Positions 17,189 through 25,951 of a DNA stretch of 64,000 nucleotides are shown here, in pieces. The notes beneath the pieces are model-generated. The model had not been told where the DNA came from, made no database searches, and saw nothing but the letters and a program-made list of their open reading frames with translations. The stretch is from contig OZ255620.1 of NCBI GenBank assembly GCA_965276665.1, positions 4,774,001 through 4,838,000 of the forward strand, written 5' to 3'. Positions within the stretch are counted from its first letter, which is position 1. Each line of letters starts with the position of its first letter. The DNA comes from CAWGJC01 sp965276665 (GTDB lineage: Bacteria > Pseudomonadota > Alphaproteobacteria > Acetobacterales > Acetobacteraceae). A program made the translations under genes and the position numbers.

Positions 17189-18870
17189 TTCTCGGTTGCC
17201 TGGTCGGTGCGGCCGCGGATCAGCGCTTCGGGATGCCGGTCGAGGAAGTCGGCCAGCAGCCGGATCGAGCGCGCGGTGTCGTTCACCTGCCAGAGCAGCC
17301 GGTCCACATCGCGCTGGAAATTCGAGTTGGCGCCGTAGCCGGTATCGACCGAGCCGAGCAGGCGGTTGGCCCGCGCCGCCGTCTGCTGCAGCTGGTCGGC
17401 GATCTCGGGCAGGCGGTGCAGCGTCGGCGTCAGGCCGGCATCGGCCTTCTTCACCATGTCCTGCACCGAGGCGAGCGTGCTGGAGAGGCCGCGGATCGCA
17501 TTCTTCAGATCATCGCTGCCGACCGTCTGGTCGAGCGACTGCAGCGTGTCGTTCAGATTGCCGCCGATCTGCGCGAGCGGAAGCTGGTTCAGCTTGCTCA
17601 TGAAATCGCCGGCAGATTGCAGCAGGCCGGTGAACCCGCCCGGCTGCAGCGGCAGCACGGCCGTGTCGCCTTCCTGGGTCGGAGTCCCGGGTTTCGAATC
17701 GGGGAAGAAGGCGAGGGACAGGTCACGCTGCCCGGTCAGGTAGTTGGAGGTCTCGATCTGCGCCTTCAGCCCGCGCGCCATCAGCGCCCGGGTCACCGCT
17801 CGGGGGTTCTCGGATTTGAGCTGCGCCTCCGACGCCACGCGTTCCGGCTGGATGTCGAAGCCGATGCGCACCCGCGCCTCCCCATCCGGCTGCACTTCCA
17901 GCCGCACCTCGGTCACCTGACCGACCTGCAGGCCGAAAAACGTCACCGGCGAGCCCGAGGTGAGGCCGGCGACCGATTCCTGACTGTAGGTGACGAAAGG
18001 AATATGGGTGGTCAGCTCGGCGGTCTGCGCCGCCGCGTAATCCGAATAGAGCTTGTAGGTCTCGTTCGGCGCCGGAGGCACCTGGGCGCTCACCGGCGTG
18101 CTAAAGGCGATACCCCCCGAGAGCAGCGCCTGCAGGCTGGCCACTTCCACATGCAGGCCCTGTGAGCCGAGATTGATCGACAGGCCGGAGACGTTCCAGA
18201 AAGTGGTGTCACGCTTCACGAACCCGTCATATGGCCGGCGGATGAACACGTGCACCGCCACCGGCCCCGAGAGCCCAGGCTGATCGTGGCTCAGCACCTC
18301 GCCGACCGGCAGGTCCCGATAGAACACCGGCGCACCGGGGCTGAGCGAGCCGAGACGACCCGCCATCAGGGTGAAGCTGCGGCCCGGCTCGTCGGAGCGC
18401 ACCGCAGGCGGCTCCTCGAGCCCGGTGAAGCTATATTGCCGCTTGCCCCCGGCCGTCCCCGGATCGAACTCGATATAGGCGCCCGAGACGATGGTCTCGA
18501 GGCCCGAGATGCTGCCGGTGGTGAGCCGCGGCCGCACCACCCAGAACTGGGCATGATCGGTGAGCTTGTCCGCCGAGCCGGCGTTCATCCGCACGCTGAC
18601 CAAGACGTCCCTGAAGTTCGGGCTCAGCCTGACACGCTCCACCGTGCCGAGGGTGACCGCCTTGTGCTGGACCGTGGTCTGCCCGGAGGTCAGCCCGGCC
18701 CCGGTCTGGAAGGTGATGGTGATCAGCGGCCCACGCTCGGAGAGCGTCCGCCAGCCGAGATAGCCGGCGATGATCGCCGCGGCGAGCGGGATCAGCCAGA
18801 TCAGCGAGAAGCGGCGTCGCGGCCGTACATGCGCGACCGGCTCACGGCTCGGCGACACGGAATCGCTCAC
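17185..18870 (-). CDS. pqiB: PqiB-like MCE protein (intermembrane lipid transport)
   Basis: A 561-residue protein with one N-terminal membrane anchor (SLIWLIPLAAAIIAGYLGW) and three MCE domains, starting near residues 50 (ITFQTGAGLTSGQT), 165 (FTLMAGRLGSLSPGAPV) and 290 (IPFVTYSQESVAGLTSG). The last 150 residues are predicted coiled coil, the needle-like part in E. coli PqiB. It would form a lipid-transport tunnel across the periplasm. GTG at 18870 overlaps the pqiA stop (GTGA). Confidence 0.93.
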   Translation of the reverse strand: MSDSVSPSREPVAHVRPRRRFSLIWLIPLAAAIIAGYLGWRTLSERGPLITITFQTGAGLTSGQTTVQHKAVTLGTVERVRLSPNFRDVLVSVRMNAGSADKLTDHAQFWVVRPRLTTGSISGLETIVSGAYIEFDPGTAGGKRQYSFTGLEEPPAVRSDEPGRSFTLMAGRLGSLSPGAPVFYRDLPVGEVLSHDQPGLSGPVAVHVFIRRPYDGFVKRDTTFWNVSGLSINLGSQGLHVEVASLQALLSGGIAFSTPVSAQVPPAPNETYKLYSDYAAAQTAELTTHIPFVTYSQESVAGLTSGSPVTFFGLQVGQVTEVRLEVQPDGEARVRIGFDIQPERVASEAQLKSENPRAVTRALMARGLKAQIETSNYLTGQRDLSLAFFPDSKPGTPTQEGDTAVLPLQPGGFTGLLQSAGDFMSKLNQLPLAQIGGNLNDTLQSLDQTVGSDDLKNAIRGLSSTLASVQDMVKKADAGLTPTLHRLPEIADQLQQTAARANRLLGSVDTGYGANSNFQRDVDRLLWQVNDTARSIRLLADFLDRHPEALIRGRTDQATEK

Positions 18871-20216
18871 CCGGCAGCCTCTTGCCCGGCGATTTTGCCC
18901 CCGGAGATTTGGTCTGGGGCGGAGGCGGCCGCCTCGGCGGCATCCCACATCAGCCTGGGATCGAAGCTGCGTGCGGCCAGCATCGTCAGGATCACCACGG
19001 CGGCGAAGCAGACGGCGCCGATATTGGGCGTCACGGTGCCGACAAATCCCAGATGCACGAGCGACACCAGCACCGACAGCATGAAGACGTCGATCATCGA
19101 CCACCGGCCGATCACGTCGACCACGCGGTAGAGCCGGGTGCGGTCGCGCAGCCGCCAGTCCGAGCCGAGCTGGGTGGTGACCAGCATGAGGACGAGGCCG
19201 ACGAGCTTCAGCATCGGCACCGTGATGCTGGCCACGAAGACCAGCAGGGCGATGGGGATCATCTGCGCATGGATTAACTCGATCACGCCGCCAATAATGG
19301 TGGCCGGGGTGCCCCGGCCCAGCGAGACAACGGTCAGGATCGGAAACATGTTCGCCGGCAAATAGAGGATCGCGGCGGCAATGACGAGAGCCCACGTTCT
19401 CGCGAGGCTGGCCGGCTTGCGCGACCGGAGCGTCGTTCCGCAGCGCGGGCAGTGGTCGCCCTCCGCAACGCCCTCGGACGCGAGATGGCAGCAGGAGCAG
19501 CCGATGATCGCGCGTCCCCGTCCGGCCGAGGCCAATGACCGGTCGCGGTCATTGGCGCCGGCCGCATCGAGCGCCTCCCACACCTCCTCGGGGTCGAGCA
19601 CGACATCCGCCGCCACCATCACCAGCATCAGCGCCGCCAGCACGTAGCCGGCCGGGCCGACGATGACGGTCGCCATCTCGGTGAGGCGCGTATAGGCCAC
19701 GAAAACCCCGATCAGATAGACCTCGATCATCGCCCAGGGGCTGAGCCGCTCGTACCAGCGGAAGATTTGGTGCAGCCAGCGCGGCGGTTCGGGAAGCGCG
19801 AGGCCGCCGGCGACCAGCAGCAGCACGCCGAGCTTGACCGCCGGCAGGATGACGATGGTCACCCAGAGCACGCCCGCCAGCTCCCAGGCCCCGCTGCTGG
19901 CGAAGGAGTCGGCCGCCGACAGCAGCGTGGTGTTGGTGGTGCGGCCCCGCATGCTGAAGGCCATGAAGGGCAGGAATAGCGCGACCGCGTAGAGAAGGAG
20001 TCCGGTGATCGCGAGAACCCGCGTCCAGGTGAGGGAGTCGCGCCGGTGCCGCGACAGCACGGCGTCACAGCGCAGGCAAATCGCCGCATCGCCGGGCCCG
20101 ATCGCGGGAACGTGCTGGAGAAGCCCGCAATCGGGGCATCCCCGCAAGCCGGACGCAACGGCGTCGGCCGCCTCGCGCGTGTCAGCTTCGGAGGAGGTTC
20201 CGCTCAGGCCGTCCAT
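18867..20216 (-). CDS. pqiA: PqiA-like inner-membrane protein
   Basis: A 449-residue integral membrane protein made of two similar halves, each with a zinc-ribbon (CPDCG...CLRCD near residues 27-50, CSCCH...CPRCG near 235-260) and about four membrane helices. That is the standard PqiA architecture. It is the first gene of the pqiABC operon, which moves lipids between membranes and is stress-induced in enterics. Confidence 0.92.
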   Translation of the reverse strand: MDGLSGTSSEADTREAADAVASGLRGCPDCGLLQHVPAIGPGDAAICLRCDAVLSRHRRDSLTWTRVLAITGLLLYAVALFLPFMAFSMRGRTTNTTLLSAADSFASSGAWELAGVLWVTIVILPAVKLGVLLLVAGGLALPEPPRWLHQIFRWYERLSPWAMIEVYLIGVFVAYTRLTEMATVIVGPAGYVLAALMLVMVAADVVLDPEEVWEALDAAGANDRDRSLASAGRGRAIIGCSCCHLASEGVAEGDHCPRCGTTLRSRKPASLARTWALVIAAAILYLPANMFPILTVVSLGRGTPATIIGGVIELIHAQMIPIALLVFVASITVPMLKLVGLVLMLVTTQLGSDWRLRDRTRLYRVVDVIGRWSMIDVFMLSVLVSLVHLGFVGTVTPNIGAVCFAAVVILTMLAARSFDPRLMWDAAEAAASAPDQISGGKIAGQEAAG

Positions 20217-20283
20217 CCCCCTGTCATGGGCGCGCCACCCGCGTTGCGCAATACCGTCCCCCTCCGCTATACGGCCCCGGGCG

Positions 20284-20358
<75 letters not shown>

Positions 20359-20421
20359 TTTTACCTTTAGATATTAGATACTTACACGTGAGGCCGGTGA
20401 GTGGTTTTGGGAGACCGGATT

Positions 20422-20531
20422 TTGCGGACCCCTTGCGGACCCGGTGGAGCCCAGGTTTTGGGCGTGGACTCGAACGCGCAATAGATGGCCTGAGACGCAC
20501 GGGACGATGGTTGCCTCGGTGTTGCCTCGGT
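20422..20531 (+). repeat. Two pairs of 11-bp tandem repeats next to the tRNA-Thr 3' end
   Basis: TTGCGGACCCC at 20422 is repeated at once as TTGCGGACCCG at 20433. GTTGCCTCGGT at 20510 is repeated exactly at 20521. Short tandem pairs close to a tRNA 3' end resemble arm-type binding sites of tyrosine recombinases. No gene is seen between the tRNA and position 20630. Confidence 0.5.
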
Positions 20532-20630
20532 AGGGTCAAGACATTTTGGGAAGCTGTCCCGGAATACCGCAACCGACCTGTTGAATCGAAGATAGTGTCT
20601 CATGCCGGCGCCTCGCTAGGGTATACCCCC

Positions 20631-21100
20631 ATGAGGCTTTACTGGAGACAGCCAGTGCCGCCTGTCTGCTACCGTAACTTCCGGGATGGCGATCTCGAGG
20701 CTGTCGCGACAGTCTGGCTGGAGAGTTGGCGGTCAACCGGCTTGGACGTCGCTGCAATCGCTACAGAACTTGGTTTTCAAGAGCGCGTCCGGCTTGAGCT
20801 CGAGACTGGCTGGCGTGTCATCGTGGCGGCGAGGATGAGCAGGTAATCGGCTTCCTCGCAACGAAGCTGACCGAAGGCGTGCTGGACCAGCTCTTCATCA
20901 GTCCCAGCGCCAAAGGAAGAGGGATCGGAACTGCGCTGCTCAAGCGAGCGATGACCGAGATGCCCGATGGGTTCTGGTTGCGCACCGCAGACGCCAACCA
21001 AGCCGCTTGCGCCTTCTACGAAGCGCGAGGAATGCGACGCGACCGGATCGAGCCGCATCCGAGATTGGGTCACATGACGGCGATCTATGTCTGGCCGTGA
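20631..21100 (+). pseudogene. GNAT acetyltransferase, frameshifted
   Basis: Two frames together form one GNAT protein of about 155 residues. The first (from ATG 20631) holds PVCYRNFRDGDLEAVATVWL and ends at a stop near 20846. The second continues from about 20822 as EDEQVIGFLATKLTEGVLDQ and holds the acetyl-CoA loop SAKGRGIGTALL and NQAACAFYEARG. A single base change around 20820 would join them. Either the gene is recently broken or the assembly has an indel. Confidence 0.75.
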
Positions 21101-21113
21101 CTGAAGGCCCACT

Positions 21114-21265
21114 GGTGTGCGTTGAGCGACATCTATTGCGCGTTCTTCTCATCGAGCGTGCGTTCTGTCTCAACGATTGTGCGTTCGACGCATGTTTCCG
21201 TCTCAGATAATCTGCGCCAGGAAAGCCGCTCTATTGCGCGTCGGGACGATCATCATTGTGCGTCG
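21114..21265. repeat. Iteron-like array, period about 21 bp
   Basis: The motif (A/T)TTG(T/C)GCGT(T/C) recurs with its GCGT core at 21119, 21140, 21160, 21181, 21238 and 21260. The first four are spaced 21, 20 and 21 bp, the last two 22 bp, so they fall on the same helix face. Such arrays bind replication initiators or partition/regulatory proteins. It lies immediately 3' of a decayed excisionase-like gene and next to no intact rep gene. Confidence 0.6.
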
Positions 21266-21271
21266 CTACAA

Positions 21272-21508
21272 CTAGACGGCGTTTCCCACCCGTGCGGCGA
21301 TCTCCTGCGCGCAGCTGACCCAGGTTCGCGACGCTTCCCACCGCTCCACTTCATCGACTGGATACAGGATCCGCCGGACGCCGATGCGGGTCCCACCGCG
21401 GGCCTTCACCGGTCGGTGACGCGCCAGCGCTGCAAAGTGCGGGCGGTGGTGTAGAGTCGCTGCGCCGACTGCTTTTCGCGCAGGAAGGCGATCGGGGCGG
21501 CGGGGCAA
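21272..21508 (-). pseudogene. Excisionase/AlpA-like helix-turn-helix protein, decayed
   Basis: Reading leftward, one frame gives IAFLREKQSAQRLYTTARTL then QRWRVT before a stop. Another gives RIGVRRILYPVDEVERWEAS, then RTW. Together they match the helix-turn-helix proteins found with plasmid and island replication modules. The break is explained by a 4-bp duplication (ACCG twice, near 21411-21417) plus one extra base near 21392. Function is lost. Confidence 0.65.
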
Positions 21509-21634
21509 GGGTGTGGGCGAGCATGCTTTTTGCGTATCAAAAACTCGAACTCACAAAAACGTCGAACTTGCGCCACGTGTCGTTTTTCTTCCGCGCGGTT
21601 CGGCTGGTGTCGGGGTGCGAGGCGGCCGGCATCA

Positions 21635-22363
21635 CTATTCTCCGGACAGATCGAAGGCCCGCTTCAGGGCCATCTGTCCGGCCGGAGTGATGGCGACGGC
21701 GCGCGCGCCGTCGATGCGGCGCAGCCAGCCTTGCGCGAAACAGGTTCGGCAAAACGCCGCACCAACTATACCGGCGATGTGCGGACGGCGCTCACTCCAG
21801 TCCAGGCACGGCCGGCAAAACATGCGTCCGCCTGCGCGTTGGTCACTGCGGGCTGGCGCCGCGTCGAGGTCGACGCCGAGGCCACGCAAGAAACTTGCGC
21901 CGCCGTCCGTGAGGACCCCGCCGTCGGCGGACAATTCGACGTGCGCGCGTTCGACCAAGCGATCGGCGATCGCCACGGCAAGGCTCCCGGCGAGGTGGTC
22001 GTAGCAGGTGCGGGCGCGGCGCAGCGCCGCATCGCGCGGGCCGACGACGATCGCCCTTCTCGGCGCGCTCCGTGGCGCAACATCACGTTCGGCGGAAACA
22101 GACATAATGCTTTCCAGCATCTGCGCGACCGTTGGCGAGGCGAGGCGGTGGTAGCGGTGCCGGCCCTGCTGCGCCACCGCAAGCAGTCCGGCTTCGGTCA
22201 GCCGTGCCAGGTGGCCGCTGGCCGTCTGCGGCGTGATACCGGCGGCCCGCGCAAGCTCTGTGGCCGTCAGTGCTCGGCCGTCCATCAGTGCCGCGAGCAT
22301 GTTGGCCCGGGCGGGATCGCCCACGAGCGCGGCCGTTGCGGCAAAGGCGGATGTGCTCAGCAT
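21635..22363 (-). CDS. ArsR-family transcriptional regulator
   Basis: A 242-residue protein with a winged helix-turn-helix in the first 90 residues (LVGDPARANMLAALMDGRAL, TATELARAAGITPQTASGHL). The C-terminal half has HLAGSLAVAIADRLVERAHV and a cysteine pair region FCRPCLDWSE...FCRTCFAQGW that could bind metal or sense redox; similar long ArsR proteins exist. It is divergent from the NIPSNAP and PEP-mutase-like genes 130 bp away, which it may control (inference). Confidence 0.85.
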   Translation of the reverse strand: MLSTSAFAATAALVGDPARANMLAALMDGRALTATELARAAGITPQTASGHLARLTEAGLLAVAQQGRHRYHRLASPTVAQMLESIMSVSAERDVAPRSAPRRAIVVGPRDAALRRARTCYDHLAGSLAVAIADRLVERAHVELSADGGVLTDGGASFLRGLGVDLDAAPARSDQRAGGRMFCRPCLDWSERRPHIAGIVGAAFCRTCFAQGWLRRIDGARAVAITPAGQMALKRAFDLSGE

Positions 22364-22492
22364 GGCTGTCCTGGGTGTCGCCCTCGACCAGTCTCTCGCG
22401 CGAGCTGCATGAATGCTACGGCGCCGGCCGAAGCATCACTGCAAAGCCTTGCGTCATATTCCGCACTCATTGTCGGGACAAGGAAGGGCGCC

Positions 22493-22822
22493 ATGATCAC
22501 CTGCTGCATCCGCTACGAGATTGACCCGTTCAACGTGACGGCATTCGAGCAATACGCCCGCAATTGGGGTCAGGCTATCCCGCGCTGCGGTGCCGATCTG
22601 ATCGGCTATTTCGCGCCACACGAGGGCTCCAGCACGACGGCATACGGTCTCTACTCAGTGTCCGATTTCGCCGCCTACGAAGCCTATCGCGCCCGGTTAC
22701 GGAACGACCCGATCGGTAAGGAAAATTACGAGTTTGCGCGACAGGAACGCTTCATCCGCCGCGAGGATCGCATTTTCCTGCGTCTGGCTTCCAGCCCGCA
22801 CGCCCCCCTGGTGCGGCCGTGA
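22493..22822 (+). CDS. NIPSNAP-family protein
   Basis: A 109-residue protein. ITCCIRYEIDPFNVTAFEQY at the start and GLYSVSDFAAYEAYRARL in the middle match the NIPSNAP ferredoxin-like fold. Members have poorly defined roles, some in monooxygenase-like pathways. GGAAGGGCG precedes the ATG by about 6 bases. It is 46 bp upstream of the PEP-mutase-like gene and probably co-transcribed. Confidence 0.85.
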   Translation: MITCCIRYEIDPFNVTAFEQYARNWGQAIPRCGADLIGYFAPHEGSSTTAYGLYSVSDFAAYEAYRARLRNDPIGKENYEFARQERFIRREDRIFLRLASSPHAPLVRP

Positions 22823-22868
22823 TCACCGTGGACACGTCCGGAGAGCCGTTCGAGAGGAAGGGAACGCC

Positions 22869-23693
22869 GTGAGCTCCATCAGCGCCTATGAACGGTTTCG
22901 CGCCCTGCATGATCGGCCCGGTGCGTTCGTCATGCCCAACGCCTGGGACGGCGCCTCGGCCGTGCTGCTCAAGCGGTCGGGATTCGAGGCGCTCGGCAGC
23001 TCTTCCTTCGCGATCGCCGCCGCGATGGGCCGCCAGGATGGCACCCATGCGGTGAGCCTTGCAGAATCAATTATCAACGCTGCGCTGTTGGCGCGTGTCA
23101 CTGGGCTGCCGGTGAACGGTGACCTGGAGGACGGCTACGGCCCGACGCCGGAGGACTGCGCCGCCACCGTCGAAGCCGCGATCCTCGGCGGCCTCGCGGG
23201 GCTCGGTATCGAGGACACGACCGCTGATCCTGCTCGTCCGATCCACGATTTCGACAACGCCATCGCTCGCGTCCGCGCGGCAGCAAGAGCGGCCCGCGGG
23301 CGTATTCTCCTGACGGGCCGCACTGACAATTTCCTGAACGGCCGTCCGGATCTCGACGATACCATCCACCGCCTGACCGCCTTTGCTGAGGTGGGCGCCG
23401 ATGTGCTCTACGCTCCCGGCCTGCCTGACATGGAGGCGATCAGTGCCGTGGTGCGCGCGGTCGCACCCAAGCCGGTCAACGTGCTGATTGGTCCCGGCGT
23501 GCAACTTACCAAGCTCGCCGCAGCGGGCGTGCGTCGCGTCAGCCTTGGCGGGGCGCTATATCGGCGCGCGATGGGAGGATTGGTTGAGGCGGCGGAAGCG
23601 CTGCGGACCGGTGATCTCCCAGTCGCTGTGCGCGGCGCAGTGCCGGGCAGCGACTTCGTCGAGATGCTGCCGCCACCTGCCATTTATGGTTGA
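22869..23693 (+). CDS. Isocitrate lyase/PEP mutase superfamily enzyme
   Basis: A 274-residue TIM-barrel enzyme. FVMPNAWDGASAVLLKRSGF near residue 18 and NGDLEDGYG near 85 (metal-binding acids) are family marks; GIEDT near 115 and GRTDNFLNG near 145 follow. The catalytic KKCGH loop of true isocitrate lyases is absent, so it belongs to the PEP mutase/oxaloacetate-hydrolase-like branch that acts on C-C or C-P bonds. GTG at 22869 has a strong GGAAGGGAA site. Confidence 0.88.
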   Translation: MSSISAYERFRALHDRPGAFVMPNAWDGASAVLLKRSGFEALGSSSFAIAAAMGRQDGTHAVSLAESIINAALLARVTGLPVNGDLEDGYGPTPEDCAATVEAAILGGLAGLGIEDTTADPARPIHDFDNAIARVRAAARAARGRILLTGRTDNFLNGRPDLDDTIHRLTAFAEVGADVLYAPGLPDMEAISAVVRAVAPKPVNVLIGPGVQLTKLAAAGVRRVSLGGALYRRAMGGLVEAAEALRTGDLPVAVRGAVPGSDFVEMLPPPAIYG

Positions 23694-23955
23694 AGGCCAC
23701 AGTCGGGGCTCGCTATCCGGTGGCCCAGCTGGGCGGGGTATTTGCAGCCATGCCGAAGCGCCCTATGGCCCCGCCCGTTCCCGCTCCGCCGCGCCCATTT
23801 GTAAATTGTCCCAAACCGCACCAAGGCTCGACCAACTCGTCAGCTCAGCTAGGCGATGCGCGACGGTCTGCATTATTCGGCCGCTACCGCCAGCGACACA
23901 GGCTGCTTCGCCTGCCAATCCCCACGCTGGACGGCGGCGCGATTGCGAGTGCGGG

Positions 23956-24408
23956 TCACGCCCTACTCGCAGCTGCTCCGGTCAGGTCGCGGCAATGCGC
24001 GACGACGGATGTCAGCGCGGCGATCATGAAGGCCTTCCTGGCCGCGCCGATCTGACCCGCGGGATATTCGCCCTCGAGTACCGAGATCCTTGCTCGACTC
24101 CAATCAGAAATCTCGGCGAAGGCGGCTTTCCGTTCTTCCTTGTGCGCGGCGATGCTGGCCCTGATCCTTTCTATCTCGGCATTCTTGAAGAGGAGCTCGG
24201 CATTCAGCCGCGCAATCTCGGAGAGCGGTCCACGGAAATCTCGCCGGTAAAATCGCAACAGCAGAATGCCGACGAACATCATGCAAAGCACGAGTTCGGT
24301 CGAGGCGGCAATGTAGTGGCCCTGCATCGTCGCGATGAAGGCGAATGCGATGAGGGCGCCGGCGGTGGAGCCATAAAGGATATCAACCGCCGCCTCGGCT
24401 CGCGTCAT
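23956..24408 (-). CDS. Small membrane protein with coiled coil, unknown function
   Basis: A 150-residue protein. Two hydrophobic segments lie at roughly residues 10-26 and 34-52, followed by FYRRDFRGPLSEIARLNAEL and a charged helical stretch (FKNAEIERIRASIAAHKEER) likely to form a coiled coil. ATG at 24408 has GGAGC 7 bases upstream. I do not recognise the family. The 262 bp between it and the PEP-mutase-like gene hold nothing I can identify. Confidence 0.6.
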   Translation of the reverse strand: MTRAEAAVDILYGSTAGALIAFAFIATMQGHYIAASTELVLCMMFVGILLLRFYRRDFRGPLSEIARLNAELLFKNAEIERIRASIAAHKEERKAAFAEISDWSRARISVLEGEYPAGQIGAARKAFMIAALTSVVAHCRDLTGAAASRA

Positions 24409-24567
24409 CGGTTCTGCTCCCAAGGCCGGCGCCGATGAGGCCCGATTTCCGCGCCGCGCCGGCACTGCAGATCGTGTGTGCAGGCGGGCGCGTTCGCGGC
24501 TCATCGCCGGCGATGCAGCACGATACCAGCTTGGTGATCGCAAAGAACCGACCTTCGGTCTCTCGGG

Positions 24568-24820
24568 TCAGAGGGGCCGAGCGTCGTCGAGCCATTCGGC
24601 GGTGAGCGCCAAGGTCGCGCGGAACAGGTAACGCCCGCTCTCATCCCGCGCGCGGACGATAATGTCTCGCCGACGCAATCGGGCATCAGATCACGGGGGG
24701 CGATGCCGGGCAGGGCATCGATCGTGGCACGCCGGATCGCCTCCCGACCATCAATTCATGGCCCACTTCATCGCGGGTGGCGGATGTGCCGTCATCGATG
24801 TCGAAGAAGTATCGCGACAC
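24568..24820 (-). pseudogene. DUF6894 protein, two frameshifts
   Basis: Three reading frames piece together one small DUF6894-type protein. Frame one (GTG at 24820) gives RYFFDIDDGTSATRDEVGHE; frame two gives DGREAIRRATIDALPGIAPR and DLMPDCVG; frame three gives DIIVRARDESGRYLFRATLA and ends LTAEWLDDARPL at the stop 24568. Two indels separate them, near 24740 and near 24665. The domain is widespread in alphaproteobacteria and of unknown role. Confidence 0.65.
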
Positions 24821-24957
24821 CCCGAACTCCCGGACGGTGAGAACAGCCCTGCTTATTCCATGCTGGAGAGGACCGGCACACGAGCAATCACCCGACGAGC
24901 TAACGACGCGCTATTCGGCCGGTTCGCAATATCGGCGCCGGTCTTGCCGGGGTCCGG

Positions 24958-25671
24958 TCACCGCGGCACGAGATGCAGGTAGTTCGGCTTGAACTCGGCA
25001 AATTTCTCCAGCGCCGTGACGTCGAGGACATTCACCCTCCCACCCTGAAAGGCGATCAGCCCGCGCCCACGAAGGTCCTGCAAGACCCGGTTCACGTGAA
25101 CGGTACTCAGCCCAAGCGTATCGCCGATTTCGGCCTGCGTCAGAGGCAGGTCGTAGCTTGTGCCCTCCGCCTGTCCTGCCGCTTGCAGTCGCACGAGCAA
25201 CTCGCATAGCAGATGCGCCAGTTGTTTGTCGGCCGGTCGCTTGCCCATGCTGACCAGCCATTCACGCAGAATGGCCTCGTCGACCAGCGTCGCCCACCAC
25301 AACGCCCGGGTGATGCGGGGATGCAGCGCGGTGAGCTCATCGATCGTGCTCCGCGGGATACGCGCGATGCTGCACGGGCATAAGGTTGCGATCGAATGAT
25401 CCATCTGGCCCAGAATGGCGACGTGGAGATCGCATATGTCTCCCGGCAGCAGGAAAGCCATGATCTGGCGCCCGCCATCCGGGAGCAGCTTATAGCGGCA
25501 GGCGAACCCGGTCCGGACGAGATGCACGCAGCCCGGCGCGTCGCCCTCCAGGATCAGGTCCTGGTGAGCATCGACGTCCACACCGCTGGAAGAGATCGCA
25601 GCCAGGCGGGCGCGATCCTCGTCGTTCAGATCAGCTCCGTATTCGAGCTTGCTGATGAACGGGTTGGCCAC
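24958..25671 (-). CDS. Crp/Fnr-family transcriptional regulator
   Basis: A 237-residue regulator with an N-terminal cyclic-nucleotide-binding-like domain (DLILEGDAPGCVHLVRTGFA, then LPGDICDLHVAILG) and a C-terminal winged helix (LTQAEIGDTLGLSTVHVNRV). The FNR-type N-terminal cysteine cluster is absent, so it is not an iron-sulfur oxygen sensor. It resembles the group that reads out other signals. It is divergent from the MFS transporter gene across 280 bp with a small dyad. Confidence 0.9.
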   Translation of the reverse strand: MANPFISKLEYGADLNDEDRARLAAISSSGVDVDAHQDLILEGDAPGCVHLVRTGFACRYKLLPDGGRQIMAFLLPGDICDLHVAILGQMDHSIATLCPCSIARIPRSTIDELTALHPRITRALWWATLVDEAILREWLVSMGKRPADKQLAHLLCELLVRLQAAGQAEGTSYDLPLTQAEIGDTLGLSTVHVNRVLQDLRGRGLIAFQGGRVNVLDVTALEKFAEFKPNYLHLVPR

Positions 25672-25745
25672 GCGATCCCCTTCGAGAGAGATGGCCGGCG
25701 ATGCATCCCGGCATCGGAGCCTGGAGGGGCGGATCGGCCAGCAAC

Positions 25746-25758
25746 ACCTATTATAGGT
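25746..25758. promoter_or_regulatory. 13-bp dyad, possible operator
   Basis: ACCTAT-T-ATAGGT is a perfect 6+1+6 inverted repeat, AT-rich against a GC-rich background. It lies in the gap between the divergent Crp/Fnr regulator and MFS genes. It could be a regulator site or overlap a promoter; it does not fit the standard FNR or CRP consensus. Confidence 0.4.
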
Positions 25759-25951
25759 AACAGCGCTCGCCTATCCTTCAATCGGGAGTCTCGCCGGGAG
25801 CGGCGTAAAGGCATCTTTTGCCCTGCCTGCGGGAGCTGGTCCGAGCTCGGCCGCAGCCTCGCATCTGCAACAAAGCGCTTGGTGCGCCGGTCGTTGCCCG
25901 TGCATGATCGCGTCATGACATCGCCCGGGGCTCGGGCATTCGGAGTGCTCA

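Noticed and set aside
21114..21265. CRISPR array
   Set aside because: The repeat unit is only about 10 bp and the spacing too short; no cas genes are near. Iteron-like spacing fits better.
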